DNA of 64,000 nucleotides from Clostridium sp. Ade.TY (GCF_000498355.1 NZ_AVSV01000016.1:118619-182618), one strand, 5' to 3'; positions 1 through 8,464 are shown, counted from the first letter of the stretch. Made by a program: numbers and translations. Notes: generated from the letters alone by a model not told the origin.

Positions 1-33
1 AGATAGCTAATTAGTTATCTCTTATTTTTTTGT
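1..33 (+). terminator. Terminator of an upstream gene outside the window
   Basis: Bases 1-8 pair with 13-20 (one G-T pair) around an AATT loop, and a T-rich tail follows at 22-31. This ends whatever is transcribed from beyond the left edge and separates it from rnmV. Confidence 0.6.
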
Positions 34-56
34 ATATAATAATAATGTATGATTAT

Positions 57-85
57 TTGACAGGATGTATATATATATGTAAATT
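57..85 (+). promoter_or_regulatory. Likely sigma-A promoter of rnmV-ksgA
   Basis: A perfect TTGACA lies at 57-62. After 17 bases comes TAAATT (80-85), a 4/6 match to TATAAT. It sits about 50 bases before the rnmV start. Confidence 0.5.
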
Positions 86-136
86 ATTTATATATGAATG
101 CTAAGAATAAATGATTAGCGAAAGGAAGTAAAGCTT

Positions 137-700
137 GTGAGTAAGAAGATTATAAAAGAAGTTATAGTTGTTGAAGGTAGAGATGACATAGATGCAGTAA
201 AAAAAGCAGTAGATGCTGAACTTATTGCTGTTGGTGGATTTGGAATAAATAGAAGAGTTATAGACAGAATAAAGGAAGCTCAAAAGAGAAAGGGCGTTAT
301 AGTTCTAACAGATCCAGATTTTGCTGGAGAAAAGATACGTAATATAATAGCAAAAAGAGTAAAAGGAATAAAACATGCATACATAGCTCAAGAAGATGGA
401 TTAAAAGATGGAGACATAGGAGTAGAAAATGCATGCCCTGAGGTAATAATAAGAGCATTAGAAGGGGCAAAGGTTACTTTAGAAGAAAAGCATGATGAAT
501 ATGGAATGGAAGATATGTTTTATTTTAAGCTTGCAGCAGATGGAAAAGCTAAAGACAGAAGAATGGCTTTAGGTAAAGAACTTGGAATAGGATATGGAAA
601 TGCTAAGCAAATGTTATCTAGATTAAACAATTATGGAATAGATAAAGAGGAGTTTGCAAAGGCTATACAAAAGGTAGAAAGAGAAATAGGAGAATTTTAA
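137..700 (+). CDS. rnmV: Ribonuclease M5
   Basis: 187-residue protein with a TOPRIM domain over roughly the first 90 residues. The acidic motif VVEGRDD (glutamate 13) and a later [11 protein letters not shown] motif carry the expected metal-binding acids. In Firmicutes RNase M5 makes the final cut in 5S rRNA precursor. The start is GTG at 137, with the purine run AAAGGAAG ending about ten bases upstream. The stop at 698-700 is one base from the ksgA start, so the two are co-transcribed, the usual arrangement in Bacillus and Clostridium. Family, length and neighbour all agree. Confidence 0.96.
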   Translation: MSKKIIKEVIVVEGRDDIDAVKKAVDAELIAVGGFGINRRVIDRIKEAQKRKGVIVLTDPDFAGEKIRNIIAKRVKGIKHAYIAQEDGLKDGDIGVENACPEVIIRALEGAKVTLEEKHDEYGMEDMFYFKLAADGKAKDRRMALGKELGIGYGNAKQMLSRLNNYGIDKEEFAKAIQKVEREIGEF

Positions 701-701
701 T

Positions 702-1544
702 ATGGAAATAAAAGATTATAAAACTCAAGAACTTGTAAAAAAGTACAATTTTAAATTTTCAAAGAGCTTAGGACAAAACTTTCTTATAGATGATTCAGTT
801 CTTACTGATATAGTTCAAGGAGCTGACGTTAATGGTGAAGATTTAGTAATAGAAATAGGTCCAGGAGTTGGAACTTTAACAGCTCAGCTTTTAAATAAGG
901 CAAAAAGAGTAGTATCTATAGAATTAGATAATGATTTAATTCCAATATTACAAGAAGAGCTTGGTAGTCATCCAAATTTTTCGTTAGTACATAAGGATGC
1001 ATTAAAAGTAGATTTTAATGAAATAATCGGAGCTGAAAAGAGTGTAAAATTAGTTGCAAACCTTCCTTACTATGTAACTACACCAATAATAGTAAATCTT
1101 TTAAAAGAAAAATATAATTTTAAAAGTTTAACTATAATGATACAAAAAGAAGTTGCAGAAAGAATAAATGCAGAACCAAATTGTAAAGAGTATGGATCAT
1201 TATCATTATTAGTACAATATTATTGTAATACAAAAATAATAAGAAAAGTTTCACCAAGTTCATTTATACCAAGACCAAAGGTTGATTCAATAGTAATAAG
1301 ATTAGATAGATTAGATAAACCAAGAGTCGAAGTTAAAGATGAAAAGCTTATGTTTGATATTATAAGAAGTTCTTTTAATATGAGAAGAAAAACTTTATGG
1401 AACGGCGTTAAAAACATAGGAATTGATAAAGAGAATTTACAAAAAGCATTTGATGATGCTTCAATAGATCCAAAGAGAAGAGGAGAAACTTTATCTTTAG
1501 AGGAATTTGCAAAGCTTAGTGATGAAATTTATAAATATAAATAA
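702..1544 (+). CDS. ksgA: 16S rRNA (adenine1518/1519-N6)-dimethyltransferase
   Basis: 280 residues, normal for KsgA/RsmA. The SAM-binding motif [10 protein letters not shown] lies near residue 50 and the catalytic NLPYYVTTP motif near residue 120. The IPRPKVDS segment and the C-terminal helical domain follow. The enzyme dimethylates two adjacent adenines at the 3' end of 16S rRNA during small-subunit assembly. Its ribosome site AGGAG lies inside the last codons of rnmV, so translation is probably coupled. Confidence 0.97.
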   Translation: MEIKDYKTQELVKKYNFKFSKSLGQNFLIDDSVLTDIVQGADVNGEDLVIEIGPGVGTLTAQLLNKAKRVVSIELDNDLIPILQEELGSHPNFSLVHKDALKVDFNEIIGAEKSVKLVANLPYYVTTPIIVNLLKEKYNFKSLTIMIQKEVAERINAEPNCKEYGSLSLLVQYYCNTKIIRKVSPSSFIPRPKVDSIVIRLDRLDKPRVEVKDEKLMFDIIRSSFNMRRKTLWNGVKNIGIDKENLQKAFDDASIDPKRRGETLSLEEFAKLSDEIYKYK

Positions 1545-1616
1545 ACTTACATTATCATAATAGGAACCTTCTTGCATATACTATATTGAATAAATGTATG
1601 CGGAGGTAATGGGGAA

Positions 1617-2702
1617 TTGGCACATAGTAAATTATATAGAAATTTTATAATTTTACAGGAAGATGAAAGAAGTAAAAACCCTTCAGATAAAGCACTATCA
1701 GGATATGCAAAGATTGAGTCAAAAGGTGATAAGTGTAAAATAACATTTTATACTCAAAATTTAAAAAAAGAAGATGATTATACTATAGTACTTATTTGTT
1801 ATAAAAAAGATATAAAACAAATAATTGATATTGGTAAGCTTAAGGTAAGTGATTCAGGAAAAGGAGAGGCTTGTATAGAATACAGTTCAGATAATATAGC
1901 AGGTCTAAATATGAATTACGATAAAATATCAGGTGCTGGTATATGTAAAAAGAAATTAGGTGAATTGGATTTTACTATGTATGGCTTTATGAGTGGAGAG
2001 AAGTTAGATGATAACTGGAAGAAGTGTAAAGTAGTAAAATGTGATTATGAAAATATTAAGTCTAAACCAAAAGAATATCCAAAAAGAAATACTGTTCAAG
2101 AAGCGAATGAAGAGACTACTAATATAAATAATGTTGAAGATAATATTCAAGATGTTAAAGCAAATTCAGAAGTAGGTGATATTAAAGCTGAACATAAAAA
2201 CAATGCTGATGAAGAGATAAGAAATAAGTTTGAAGACTATGAAAGAACCATTGAAGTAGAAAATATAGATCCTTATGATTTTAAATTAAGAGGGGGAATC
2301 GGAGATTTCTTTGAAAATTTAGTTAAGGGTTTTGAAGAAGTTAAAGACGGATTTAAAGAATTAACTTTCACTAAATGGTTTAAAATACCTGTAAATGATA
2401 TAGATGATATGTGTGATTCAAAAGATTATAATAAATATTCAATTCTGTATTATCCAATGCTTAATTATTATCCATATATAAAGAAATATGGTTACTTTAT
2501 GATTGGATATAAATGTGATAAAAAGGGAAACTTAAAGTACTTAGTATATGCTGTACCAGGAAAGAAAGATAAAGATGAACAACCTTATGGTGGAAAGTCA
2601 GGCTTTATAACTTGGTGCAAGAAAAAGAGTAGTGATGAATATGGTTTCTGGTTAATGTTTTATGATTATAAAAATTCAACTATTGTTGTTCCATCTAAGT
2701 AA
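1617..2702 (+). CDS. Unrecognised two-domain clostridial protein
   Basis: 361 residues from a TTG start at 1617, chosen because GGAGG at 1602-1606 is well placed and no ATG competes. I do not recognise a named family with confidence. Residues 1-125 look like a compact beta-rich domain (GYAKIESKGDKCKITFYTQN region). Residues 140-215 are an acidic, low-complexity linker. Residues 220-361 form an aromatic-rich C-terminal domain, including YPMLNYYPYIKKYGYF, VPGKKDKDEQPYGGKSGF and GFWLMFYDY. There is no signal peptide or membrane segment. The C-terminal pattern resembles uncharacterised proteins of spore-forming clostridia, from memory only. Function unknown. Confidence 0.8.
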   Translation: MAHSKLYRNFIILQEDERSKNPSDKALSGYAKIESKGDKCKITFYTQNLKKEDDYTIVLICYKKDIKQIIDIGKLKVSDSGKGEACIEYSSDNIAGLNMNYDKISGAGICKKKLGELDFTMYGFMSGEKLDDNWKKCKVVKCDYENIKSKPKEYPKRNTVQEANEETTNINNVEDNIQDVKANSEVGDIKAEHKNNADEEIRNKFEDYERTIEVENIDPYDFKLRGGIGDFFENLVKGFEEVKDGFKELTFTKWFKIPVNDIDDMCDSKDYNKYSILYYPMLNYYPYIKKYGYFMIGYKCDKKGNLKYLVYAVPGKKDKDEQPYGGKSGFITWCKKKSSDEYGFWLMFYDYKNSTIVVPSK

Positions 2703-2725
2703 GAAATTTGTAATAGACAATAGTT

Positions 2726-2754
2726 TGCAAGTCATATAGTAAAGTATTATAATT
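2726..2754 (+). promoter_or_regulatory. Sigma-A promoter of the lgt operon
   Basis: TTGCAA (2726-2731), 17 bases, then a perfect TATAAT (2749-2754). The expected transcription start is about 2761, the first base of the palindrome at 2761-2792. Confidence 0.65.
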
Positions 2755-2760
2755 TAGATA

Positions 2761-2792
2761 TAATTAGGGGAAGCATATGCTTCTCCTAATTA
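2761..2792 (+). promoter_or_regulatory. 32-base palindrome at the predicted 5' end of lgt mRNA
   Basis: Sixteen bases pair with the next sixteen around a centre at 2776/2777, with a single G-T pair (2769/2784). The following bases (TATTTATAC) are a poor T-tract. With the promoter immediately upstream, a 5'-UTR hairpin seems more likely than a simple terminator, although it may also stop read-through from the previous gene. Confidence 0.6.
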
Positions 2793-2818
2793 TTTATACA
2801 GGGTGTTTAGGAGGGTTT

Positions 2819-3574
2819 ATGAGACAAGTACTTTTTGAAATTTTTAATTTTAAAGTTTATAGCTATGGATTTATGATTGCTATAGGTGTAATATTAGCGG
2901 CAACTTTCTTTATAAGAAAAGCTAAAAGGTATGGGTATGATGAAGATAAGTTATTAAATTTAATAATCGTAACAGTTATATCTGGAATATTAGGAGGAAA
3001 GTTATTATTTATAATAACTGAATTTAGAGACATAATAAATAATCCGTCAATTTTACTTAATTTTGGTAACGGATTTGTAATTTATGGAGCTATAATTTTT
3101 GGAGCACTTGGGCTATATTTATATTGTAAGAAAAATAAATTCGATTCTGTACAATTATTAGATTTTGTTGTGCCTTTTGTTGCTTTAGCACAAGGTTTTG
3201 GTAGAATAGGATGTTTTTTAGCTGGATGTTGTTATGGAAGAGAAACATGTCTTCCAATTGGTGTGGTGTTTCCACAAGGTTCTTTAGCTCCAAGTGGAAT
3301 TCCTTTAATACCAACACAAATATTTAGTTCTATATTTGATTTTATGCTAGCTGGATTTTTAATATGGTATAGCAGAAAAGAAAGAGCTAAGGGAAGAATA
3401 CTTGCTATGTATATTATAATTTACAGCATTGGAAGATTCTTAATAGAATTTTTTAGAAATGATCCAAGAGGAAGTATACTTATGTTTTCAACTTCACAAT
3501 TTATAGCTATATTTACTCTTATATTAGGGATTGTAATTTATAACTTAGATAAATTAAAAAAGGAGAGAAAATAG
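2819..3574 (+). CDS. lgt: Prolipoprotein diacylglyceryl transferase
   Basis: 251-residue polytopic membrane protein that transfers diacylglycerol from phosphatidylglycerol to the lipobox cysteine of prelipoproteins. The family segments are present: GRIGCFLAGCCYG in the middle and GRFLIEFFRNDPRG near the C-terminus, among about seven hydrophobic helices. An in-frame ATG at 2777 would add 14 residues but lies inside a perfect hairpin. The ATG at 2819 follows AGGAGGG (2809-2815) and gives the expected Lgt N-terminus, so I use it. The next gene, one base downstream, encodes a lipoprotein, an Lgt substrate. Confidence 0.95.
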   Translation: MRQVLFEIFNFKVYSYGFMIAIGVILAATFFIRKAKRYGYDEDKLLNLIIVTVISGILGGKLLFIITEFRDIINNPSILLNFGNGFVIYGAIIFGALGLYLYCKKNKFDSVQLLDFVVPFVALAQGFGRIGCFLAGCCYGRETCLPIGVVFPQGSLAPSGIPLIPTQIFSSIFDFMLAGFLIWYSRKERAKGRILAMYIIIYSIGRFLIEFFRNDPRGSILMFSTSQFIAIFTLILGIVIYNLDKLKKERK

Positions 3575-4435
3575 GTGAAGATACGAAGAGTAGCAAAATT
3601 AGTGATGCTTTGCATTATGGTTGCCATAGGAACAACTATGGTTGGATGTGCACCAGTAAATGATGTGTTAGTTAAGCTTGGATTCAGAAACAATGATTTT
3701 AACTATATGAAGACTAATAAAGTTGATGAAATAGTTATAGAAAATAATCGTGATACTGGCTTTAGATTTGAAGTTACAGATCCAAAAGCTATAGAAGAAA
3801 TATACAAGACATTATCAGCAGGTAATCCAGAACCAGAAAAAAGCTCATTAGATCCAGATTACATATTTGAGATTCATACAGGAGATCAAGTAAAGAAATA
3901 TTATTATGTAGTAGGTGTTAATGAAAGTGGAAAGGGAAATTTCTACGATTCAACTAATGCATATAAAGTTCCAAAAGATTTAGACCAAACAATAATAAAT
4001 AACTTATCATTTATAAGAAGACCTAGAGATTTTAATTCTATATATTATGGTACAATAATGAAGGTAATGGAAATGAATAAAGGTACTTTAGGTGATGGTA
4101 AGCATAAAGTTGGAATAAATATAAATGGTGATTTAGATTGTGTAAAATATATATTCTCAGTAGATTTACAAAATTTCCAAAAAGATTTACAAAAAATAAT
4201 ACCTGGAGCTGAAATTATAAATAATAGCAATCAAAATGACTTTAATGTAGTTGTAACTGTTCAAAATATGGGGTATAGTACAGACGTATTTAGAACATTA
4301 ATAACTGTTGATAATAAAGTTGATAAAACTTATCAAAAATACTATGTTGTTGGACACTATGAATTTAAGAAATGGGAAATTACTGTTGGAGAAGATGGTA
4401 AAAAACCTGATAATTGGAGTCAAACATCTAAATAA
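3575..4435 (+). CDS. Predicted lipoprotein of unknown function
   Basis: 286 residues from a GTG start that abuts the lgt stop codon; AGGAGAG lies just upstream. The N-terminus has two arginines, a hydrophobic stretch and a lipobox ending TTMVGC, with Cys25 as the expected lipid anchor. The mature part is hydrophilic and rich in beta-forming residues. It carries no enzyme motif that I recognise. It should be secreted and tethered to the outer face of the membrane. The tight junction with lgt means it is co-expressed with the enzyme that lipidates it. Confidence 0.88.
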   Translation: MKIRRVAKLVMLCIMVAIGTTMVGCAPVNDVLVKLGFRNNDFNYMKTNKVDEIVIENNRDTGFRFEVTDPKAIEEIYKTLSAGNPEPEKSSLDPDYIFEIHTGDQVKKYYYVVGVNESGKGNFYDSTNAYKVPKDLDQTIINNLSFIRRPRDFNSIYYGTIMKVMEMNKGTLGDGKHKVGININGDLDCVKYIFSVDLQNFQKDLQKIIPGAEIINNSNQNDFNVVVTVQNMGYSTDVFRTLITVDNKVDKTYQKYYVVGHYEFKKWEITVGEDGKKPDNWSQTSK

Positions 4436-4449
4436 AGGAGGAGTTTTAT

Positions 4450-5253
4450 ATGAGTAATTCTCAAAAAGCTACAATGAATCCATTTGGCAAAAAACCTAAA
4501 TATGGAAAAATAAAAAATGTTATAGGAATAATAAGCGGTAAAGGTGGAGTTGGTAAATCAACTGTAACTGGAATAACAGCTACTATGCTTAGAAAAAAAG
4601 GTTATAAGGTTGGAGTACTTGATGCAGATATAACAGGTCCATCAATGCCAAGATTTTTTGGTATAAATAATGAAAGAGCGCAAATAATATCATTAGATGA
4701 ACAAAACATAAAGTTCATCCCAGCAACAACTAAGAGTGGAATAAAGGTTATGTCAATGAACCTTTTAACTGAAGTTGAAGATGACCCTGTTATATGGAGA
4801 GGTCCTGTTATAACTGGAGTTTTAAATCAAATGTACTTTGATACAGAGTGGGAAGAATTAGATTACCTTCTAATTGATATGCCACCTGGAACAGGAGATA
4901 TAGCTCTTACAGTTATGAATGACTTTAATGTTAAAGAACTAATAATAGTTTCAACTCCACAAGATATGGTATCAATGATAGTTAAGAAGGTTGTAAAGAT
5001 GGCTGAGAAAGTAGGTACACCAGTTAAGGGAGTAATCGAAAATATGGCTTATATAACTTGTGATAGCTGTGACAAAAAACTAAGAGTATTTAGTAAGAAG
5101 TCAGCAGAAGAGCATGCAGAATACCTTGGATTACCACTTTTAGGGGAACTTCCAATAAACTTAGAGCTTACAGAAGCTTTAGAAGAAGGAAGAGCTGAGG
5201 AGTATGTATTAGATAATGCTCTATATTCATTAATATTTGAAGGCTTATATTAA
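4450..5253 (+). CDS. Mrp/NBP35-family Fe-S cluster carrier ATPase
   Basis: 267 residues. The deviant Walker A motif GKGGVGKST is near residue 30, the LDADITGPSMPR segment follows, and DMPPGTGDIAL is the Walker B region. A CxxC pair (ITCDSCDK) near residue 200 fits cluster binding at a dimer interface. This family (Mrp/ApbC) binds and hands over iron-sulfur clusters in the cytoplasm. A GGAGG site at 4437-4442 serves the ATG at 4450. The ferredoxin gene 34 bases downstream is a plausible related partner, but that link is inferred from position. Confidence 0.93.
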   Translation: MSNSQKATMNPFGKKPKYGKIKNVIGIISGKGGVGKSTVTGITATMLRKKGYKVGVLDADITGPSMPRFFGINNERAQIISLDEQNIKFIPATTKSGIKVMSMNLLTEVEDDPVIWRGPVITGVLNQMYFDTEWEELDYLLIDMPPGTGDIALTVMNDFNVKELIIVSTPQDMVSMIVKKVVKMAEKVGTPVKGVIENMAYITCDSCDKKLRVFSKKSAEEHAEYLGLPLLGELPINLELTEALEEGRAEEYVLDNALYSLIFEGLY

Positions 5254-5287
5254 TACATACTCTCTATAATGAGAGGAGTAATTTAAT

Positions 5288-5476
5288 ATGAACGCAAATG
5301 TTGATAAGGATACTTGTATTGGATGTGGATTATGTCCATCAATATGTCCAGAAGTATTTGAAATGGATGATGATGGAAAGGCTCAAGCTATTTCACCTGA
5401 TGTTCCAGAGGAGCATGAAGAAAGCGCTAAAGAAGCAGCCGAAAATTGTCCTGTTAATGCAATCAGCGTAGAATAA
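5288..5476 (+). CDS. Single-cluster 4Fe-4S ferredoxin
   Basis: 62 residues, the size of small bacterial ferredoxins. Cys10, Cys13 and Cys16 form CxxCxxC, and Cys54 in CPVNAI is the distal ligand. Cys20, followed by proline, is a further cysteine. The middle is very acidic, as expected for an electron carrier. It is the last gene of the lgt-lipoprotein-mrp run and is followed at once by a strong terminator. Its redox partners cannot be told from this window. Confidence 0.94.
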   Translation: MNANVDKDTCIGCGLCPSICPEVFEMDDDGKAQAISPDVPEEHEESAKEAAENCPVNAISVE

Positions 5477-5477
5477 T

Positions 5478-5516
5478 AAAAATAGCAAGCTTATTTTGTG
5501 TAAGCTTGCTATTTTT
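5478..5516. terminator. Bidirectional terminator
   Basis: Bases 5478-5493 pair perfectly with 5501-5516, with A-runs on one side and T-runs on the other. It can end both the ferredoxin transcript (+) and the converging minus-strand transcript. Confidence 0.9.
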
Positions 5517-5517
5517 A

Positions 5518-5721
5518 TTAAAAGAAATCATGCATTAAAGGATTTACTATATATTTAGAGAAATTATGATTGCTTGGTGAGGATATATTATCAACAGATA
5601 CAGATACATGATCACCAATAGAGGCTCCAGCTATTTCACATAAAGGACGTGAAATAAGTGAACCATTTTCTAATTCTATAAAAGCTTCTAAATTATTTAT
5701 ATCTAATATTTGACCTCGCAT
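5518..5721 (-). CDS. Small unrecognised protein, 67 residues
   Basis: Starts at ATG 5721 with a good GGAGG site at 5731-5735 and stops inside the edge of the shared terminator. The sequence begins MRGQILDINNLEAFIELE and alternates hydrophobic and charged residues through about residue 50, resembling a small beta-barrel (OB/SH3-like). This is only a fold impression. There is no membrane segment. The padR terminator lies between it and the upstream gene, so it probably has its own promoter. Function unknown. Confidence 0.7.
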   Translation of the reverse strand: MRGQILDINNLEAFIELENGSLISRPLCEIAGASIGDHVSVSVDNISSPSNHNFSKYIVNPLMHDFF

Positions 5722-5773
5722 AACACATACCTCCTTTTTATTGTTAGTGTTAGCGATTTTATAGATATATATA

Positions 5774-5803
5774 CAAAAAGGATACTAAATTAATAGTATC
5801 CTT
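5774..5803 (-). terminator. Terminator of degV-padR
   Basis: Bases 5794-5803 pair with 5778-5787 around a six-base loop, followed on the minus strand by TTTTTG. The stem overlaps the padR stop codon. Confidence 0.8.
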
Positions 5804-6254
5804 AGTAAATGTCATTATATATTATTTTAAATACATCCAATGCTTCTTCAATTTTAGGTTTAAGTAGAGATTTCTTTTTTAAGTACTCTCTCTTACCATT
5901 ACTCGTTAAAGAATATATTTTTCTGAATTTCTTTTTAGGATCATCCCATTCCCAAACAACAAGACCGTCCTTCTCTAATGCTTTTAGGAGTGGATATATT
6001 CCGCCGGTGCTTGGTACCCATTTTCCTCGTGTACGATCTCCAATTGTATGTGATATATAGCTACCTGTAGCTGGTGAAGAGTTAAGTATGTGAAGAACAT
6101 AAATAGGCAATAAACCTTTTGTGAAAACTTGACCTACAGCATCTTTTTCTTTTTTTACTTTTTTAAGTTCTGCCATCTTTCTTTTATATTCTTCGTATAG
6201 TTTCTTTTCCTCAGCTCTTATATCCTTTGAATCAGAAAAATTAAAATTATCCAT
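5802..6254 (-). CDS. PadR-family transcriptional regulator
   Basis: 150 residues. After a lysine-rich N-terminal helix, residues 45-125 form the PadR winged helix. Typical segments are LLPIYVLHILN, the recognition region GGIYPLLKALEKDGLV, and the wing with KIYSLTSNGKREYLKKK. PadR proteins are usually repressors that respond to small molecules and often control their own operon. The gene begins two bases after the degV stop. Two identical-arm palindromes in the degV promoter are good candidates for its binding sites. Confidence 0.9.
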   Translation of the reverse strand: MDNFNFSDSKDIRAEEKKLYEEYKRKMAELKKVKKEKDAVGQVFTKGLLPIYVLHILNSSPATGSYISHTIGDRTRGKWVPSTGGIYPLLKALEKDGLVVWEWDDPKKKFRKIYSLTSNGKREYLKKKSLLKPKIEEALDVFKIIYNDIY

Positions 6255-6256
6255 GT

Positions 6257-7102
6257 TTATACCTCTTGAACGACAACTCCTAGTAAACCAGGGCCAGTAT
6301 GCACACCAAGAGCAGGACCTATTGTAGCTGGTGCTATTGATTCTATATTATCAAGTTTTGATATAGCCTCATATAAAGTATTGAATTCTTCATCAGATGT
6401 ACCACCACGTAGAACCCAAATTTTACATTTACCTTTTTCAAGATATTCTTTCGCTATTTTTACTAATCTATTCATTGATTGTTTTCTACCACGAACTTTA
6501 GCAAATGTGTAATAAATACCTTCGTCATCAACTGATATTATAGGTTTTAAGTTTAAAATTTCTCCTATAGTACCTGCAACTTTACCTATTCTACCACCTT
6601 TTTTTAAGTATTCTAGTGTATTTATAGTAAAGAAACCATGAGTTTTTTTACGAAGCTTTGGAAGTTCTTCTATTATTTCTTCAAATGTTTTACCTTCTTT
6701 AACTAATTCAGCAGCATTTAATACTAATGCTCCTTCAGCCATACTAAGTATTTTAGTGTCATAAACATAAGAAATTAATTTAGGATGATCTTCAAGAGCT
6801 AGTCTTATTGCATTTCCTGTTCCTGAAAGTCCACTTGAAATTGTAACAGCAATTACGTGAGTATATCCTTCTTCTTCTAAATTATTAAGAATATTTTCTA
6901 TTCTAGATGGACTTGGAAGAGAAGTTGAAGGTATTTCTTTACTTAATGAAGCGTAAACTTCTTCTGGATTTATATCTATTTTATCTTCAAATTCGCCAGT
7001 TGAATATATTATTCTAAATGGTGCAAATTCTATGTTATTTTCCTTTAATTGTTCTTTAGTTAAATCTGATCCACTATCAGTTAAAATTGCGATTTTTTGC
7101 AT
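6257..7102 (-). CDS. DegV-family fatty-acid-binding protein
   Basis: 281 residues, typical for the family. The N-terminus ILTDSGSDLT, the SGLSGTGNAIRLA segment and the C-terminal GPALGVHTGPGLLG motif are DegV hallmarks. In Firmicutes such proteins (FakB-type) bind a fatty acid in a buried pocket and present it to the kinase FakA. No kinase gene is in this window. The gene leads an operon with padR, suggesting the regulator senses a related ligand, which is an inference. Confidence 0.93.
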   Translation of the reverse strand: MQKIAILTDSGSDLTKEQLKENNIEFAPFRIIYSTGEFEDKIDINPEEVYASLSKEIPSTSLPSPSRIENILNNLEEEGYTHVIAVTISSGLSGTGNAIRLALEDHPKLISYVYDTKILSMAEGALVLNAAELVKEGKTFEEIIEELPKLRKKTHGFFTINTLEYLKKGGRIGKVAGTIGEILNLKPIISVDDEGIYYTFAKVRGRKQSMNRLVKIAKEYLEKGKCKIWVLRGGTSDEEFNTLYEAISKLDNIESIAPATIGPALGVHTGPGLLGVVVQEV

Positions 7103-7144
7103 ATAAATTCCTCCTACTAAAAATGATTAAAAGTAAGTAAACTT

Positions 7145-7193
7145 TATCACTACTGATAATATAAACTATATCATTACTGATATAGTTTAGCAA
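7145..7193 (-). promoter_or_regulatory. degV-padR promoter with two operator-like palindromes
   Basis: On the minus strand, TTGCTA (7193-7188) and TATAGT (7170-7165) are 17 bases apart. Two 14-base sites with arms TATCA and TGATA separated by four bases lie at 7169-7182 (overlapping spacer and -10) and 7145-7158 (around +10). Read on the minus strand they are TATCAGTAATGATA and TATCAGTAGTGATA. Their centres are 24 bases apart. This is a classical repressor layout. Confidence 0.6.
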
Positions 7194-7230
7194 TATAAAA
7201 GAAATTATTTTAAGAATAATTTCTTTTATA
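7194..7230 (-). terminator. Terminator of the YerB-like lipoprotein gene
   Basis: Bases 7215-7230 pair perfectly with 7194-7209 (16 pairs, five-base loop). The stem begins just after the stop codon of the upstream minus-strand gene. Confidence 0.75.
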
Positions 7231-7236
7231 AAATAG

Positions 7237-8274
7237 TCAATATGAAACAGAAGAATCTGAATCTATTATATTCCATATTGTATTCCCAGGAGATAGACTA
7301 ATTTCATTACCTTCTGTATCAAAAAGTATAGTTGAACTTGTTTCTGAATCTTTTGACCATAATATTTCAGAAACTTTACCATTAGAGAATAGGTAACCTT
7401 CACCATCACTGATTAAATCTATATCTAAGTGAGAGTTATCTGTTTGAAGTGTTATATCAGTTTTCTGAACTATTATATTAGTAAAGGTTAGTGGCTTATT
7501 AGTTATAGAATCAATTGCAATTTTTCCATCCATATATTTAGTATAAGTTCCATTTTCAAAAACATACTTAGTTTCATAAATATTATTTGGTTTAATAGTT
7601 ATATTAGAACTTGTTTTAAGGTTATCTTTTTCAAAATAAGTGGAATCAAATTTTAAGTATGATTTTATAGATAAATCATATTGTTTATCTTTTATTGCAT
7701 TTAATATTTTTTCGCTTGTAGTATAAAGGTTGTGAGGAGCTTTTCTAGATGCATCTCTAAAATAGTATTTTCCGTTTTTCATTTCATTTAGACTCATTAA
7801 TGACTCATCACTTTCAACTTTTGCTAAAGCTTCTTTAGAGCCACCACAATGAGCTATAGGCAATGAATATTCTTTTGATAATGTCAAAAAATAAGGTCGT
7901 ATACTTCTTATAGGACCTATTTTTTCAGAAGTTTTACTATGATATAAAGCTATAAATCTAGGAATTCCACCTTCTGCTGAAGTTTCATAAACAATGTCTG
8001 CAAATGAAAGACCACTTTGAGGTCTTGAAGCTTTAGAGTTTTCAACAACAGCCATATATGGAGTTTTGCTATTTGGATCTTCAGATGATTCTATACCTGT
8101 AAATGGATAATAAAATTTTTGAGATTGTTCTATGTTATTTGAAGATGTATTTGTTGATTCATCTGAAATTTCATTTTCGCTACTTGATGAATTTTCTTGA
8201 TTTTCAATTTTACAAGATATTAAAGAAGTTAATGTAAAAATTGTAAATAATGAAATTAATAAAAATTTTCTCAT
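7237..8274 (-). CDS. Lipoprotein with DUF3048 domain (YerB-like)
   Basis: 345 residues. The signal peptide ends in a lipobox, SLISC, with Cys21. A Ser/Asn/Glu-rich linker (residues 25-50) follows, then a YerB-type DUF3048 domain. Recognisable parts are AVVENSKASRPQSGLSFADI, YETSAEGGIPRF and KIGPIRSIRPYF. The protein should be anchored outside the cell. Its biochemical role is not established. GGAGAG upstream of the ATG at 8274 supports the start. It is a single-gene unit between degV-padR and nrdD. Confidence 0.9.
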   Translation of the reverse strand: MRKFLLISLFTIFTLTSLISCKIENQENSSSSENEISDESTNTSSNNIEQSQKFYYPFTGIESSEDPNSKTPYMAVVENSKASRPQSGLSFADIVYETSAEGGIPRFIALYHSKTSEKIGPIRSIRPYFLTLSKEYSLPIAHCGGSKEALAKVESDESLMSLNEMKNGKYYFRDASRKAPHNLYTTSEKILNAIKDKQYDLSIKSYLKFDSTYFEKDNLKTSSNITIKPNNIYETKYVFENGTYTKYMDGKIAIDSITNKPLTFTNIIVQKTDITLQTDNSHLDIDLISDGEGYLFSNGKVSEILWSKDSETSSTILFDTEGNEISLSPGNTIWNIIDSDSSVSY

Positions 8275-8464
8275 ATTTCTCTCCTTTTTTTATTTAATGA
8301 TACTTAATATATATAATGTTTTATAGAAAATGATTACTTTAATTTAAAAAAAATTTTGTCAATAAAAAATAAAAAAATAAAATAAAAAAGAGAGATAATT
8401 AGACTTAAAATAAGCAAAGAATAAGCAAAGATAAAATATCAAATAAATTTAAAATAAAAGCTAA

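Noticed and set aside
1545..1616. Sigma-K-like CATAnnnTA (1575-1583) before the 361-residue gene
   Set aside because: No matching -35 (AC) at the right distance, and the -10 pattern is too common in AT-rich DNA.
2777..2818. Upstream ATG extending Lgt by 14 residues
   Set aside because: It falls in the centre of a perfect 32-base hairpin, and the extension is not part of the Lgt family N-terminus.
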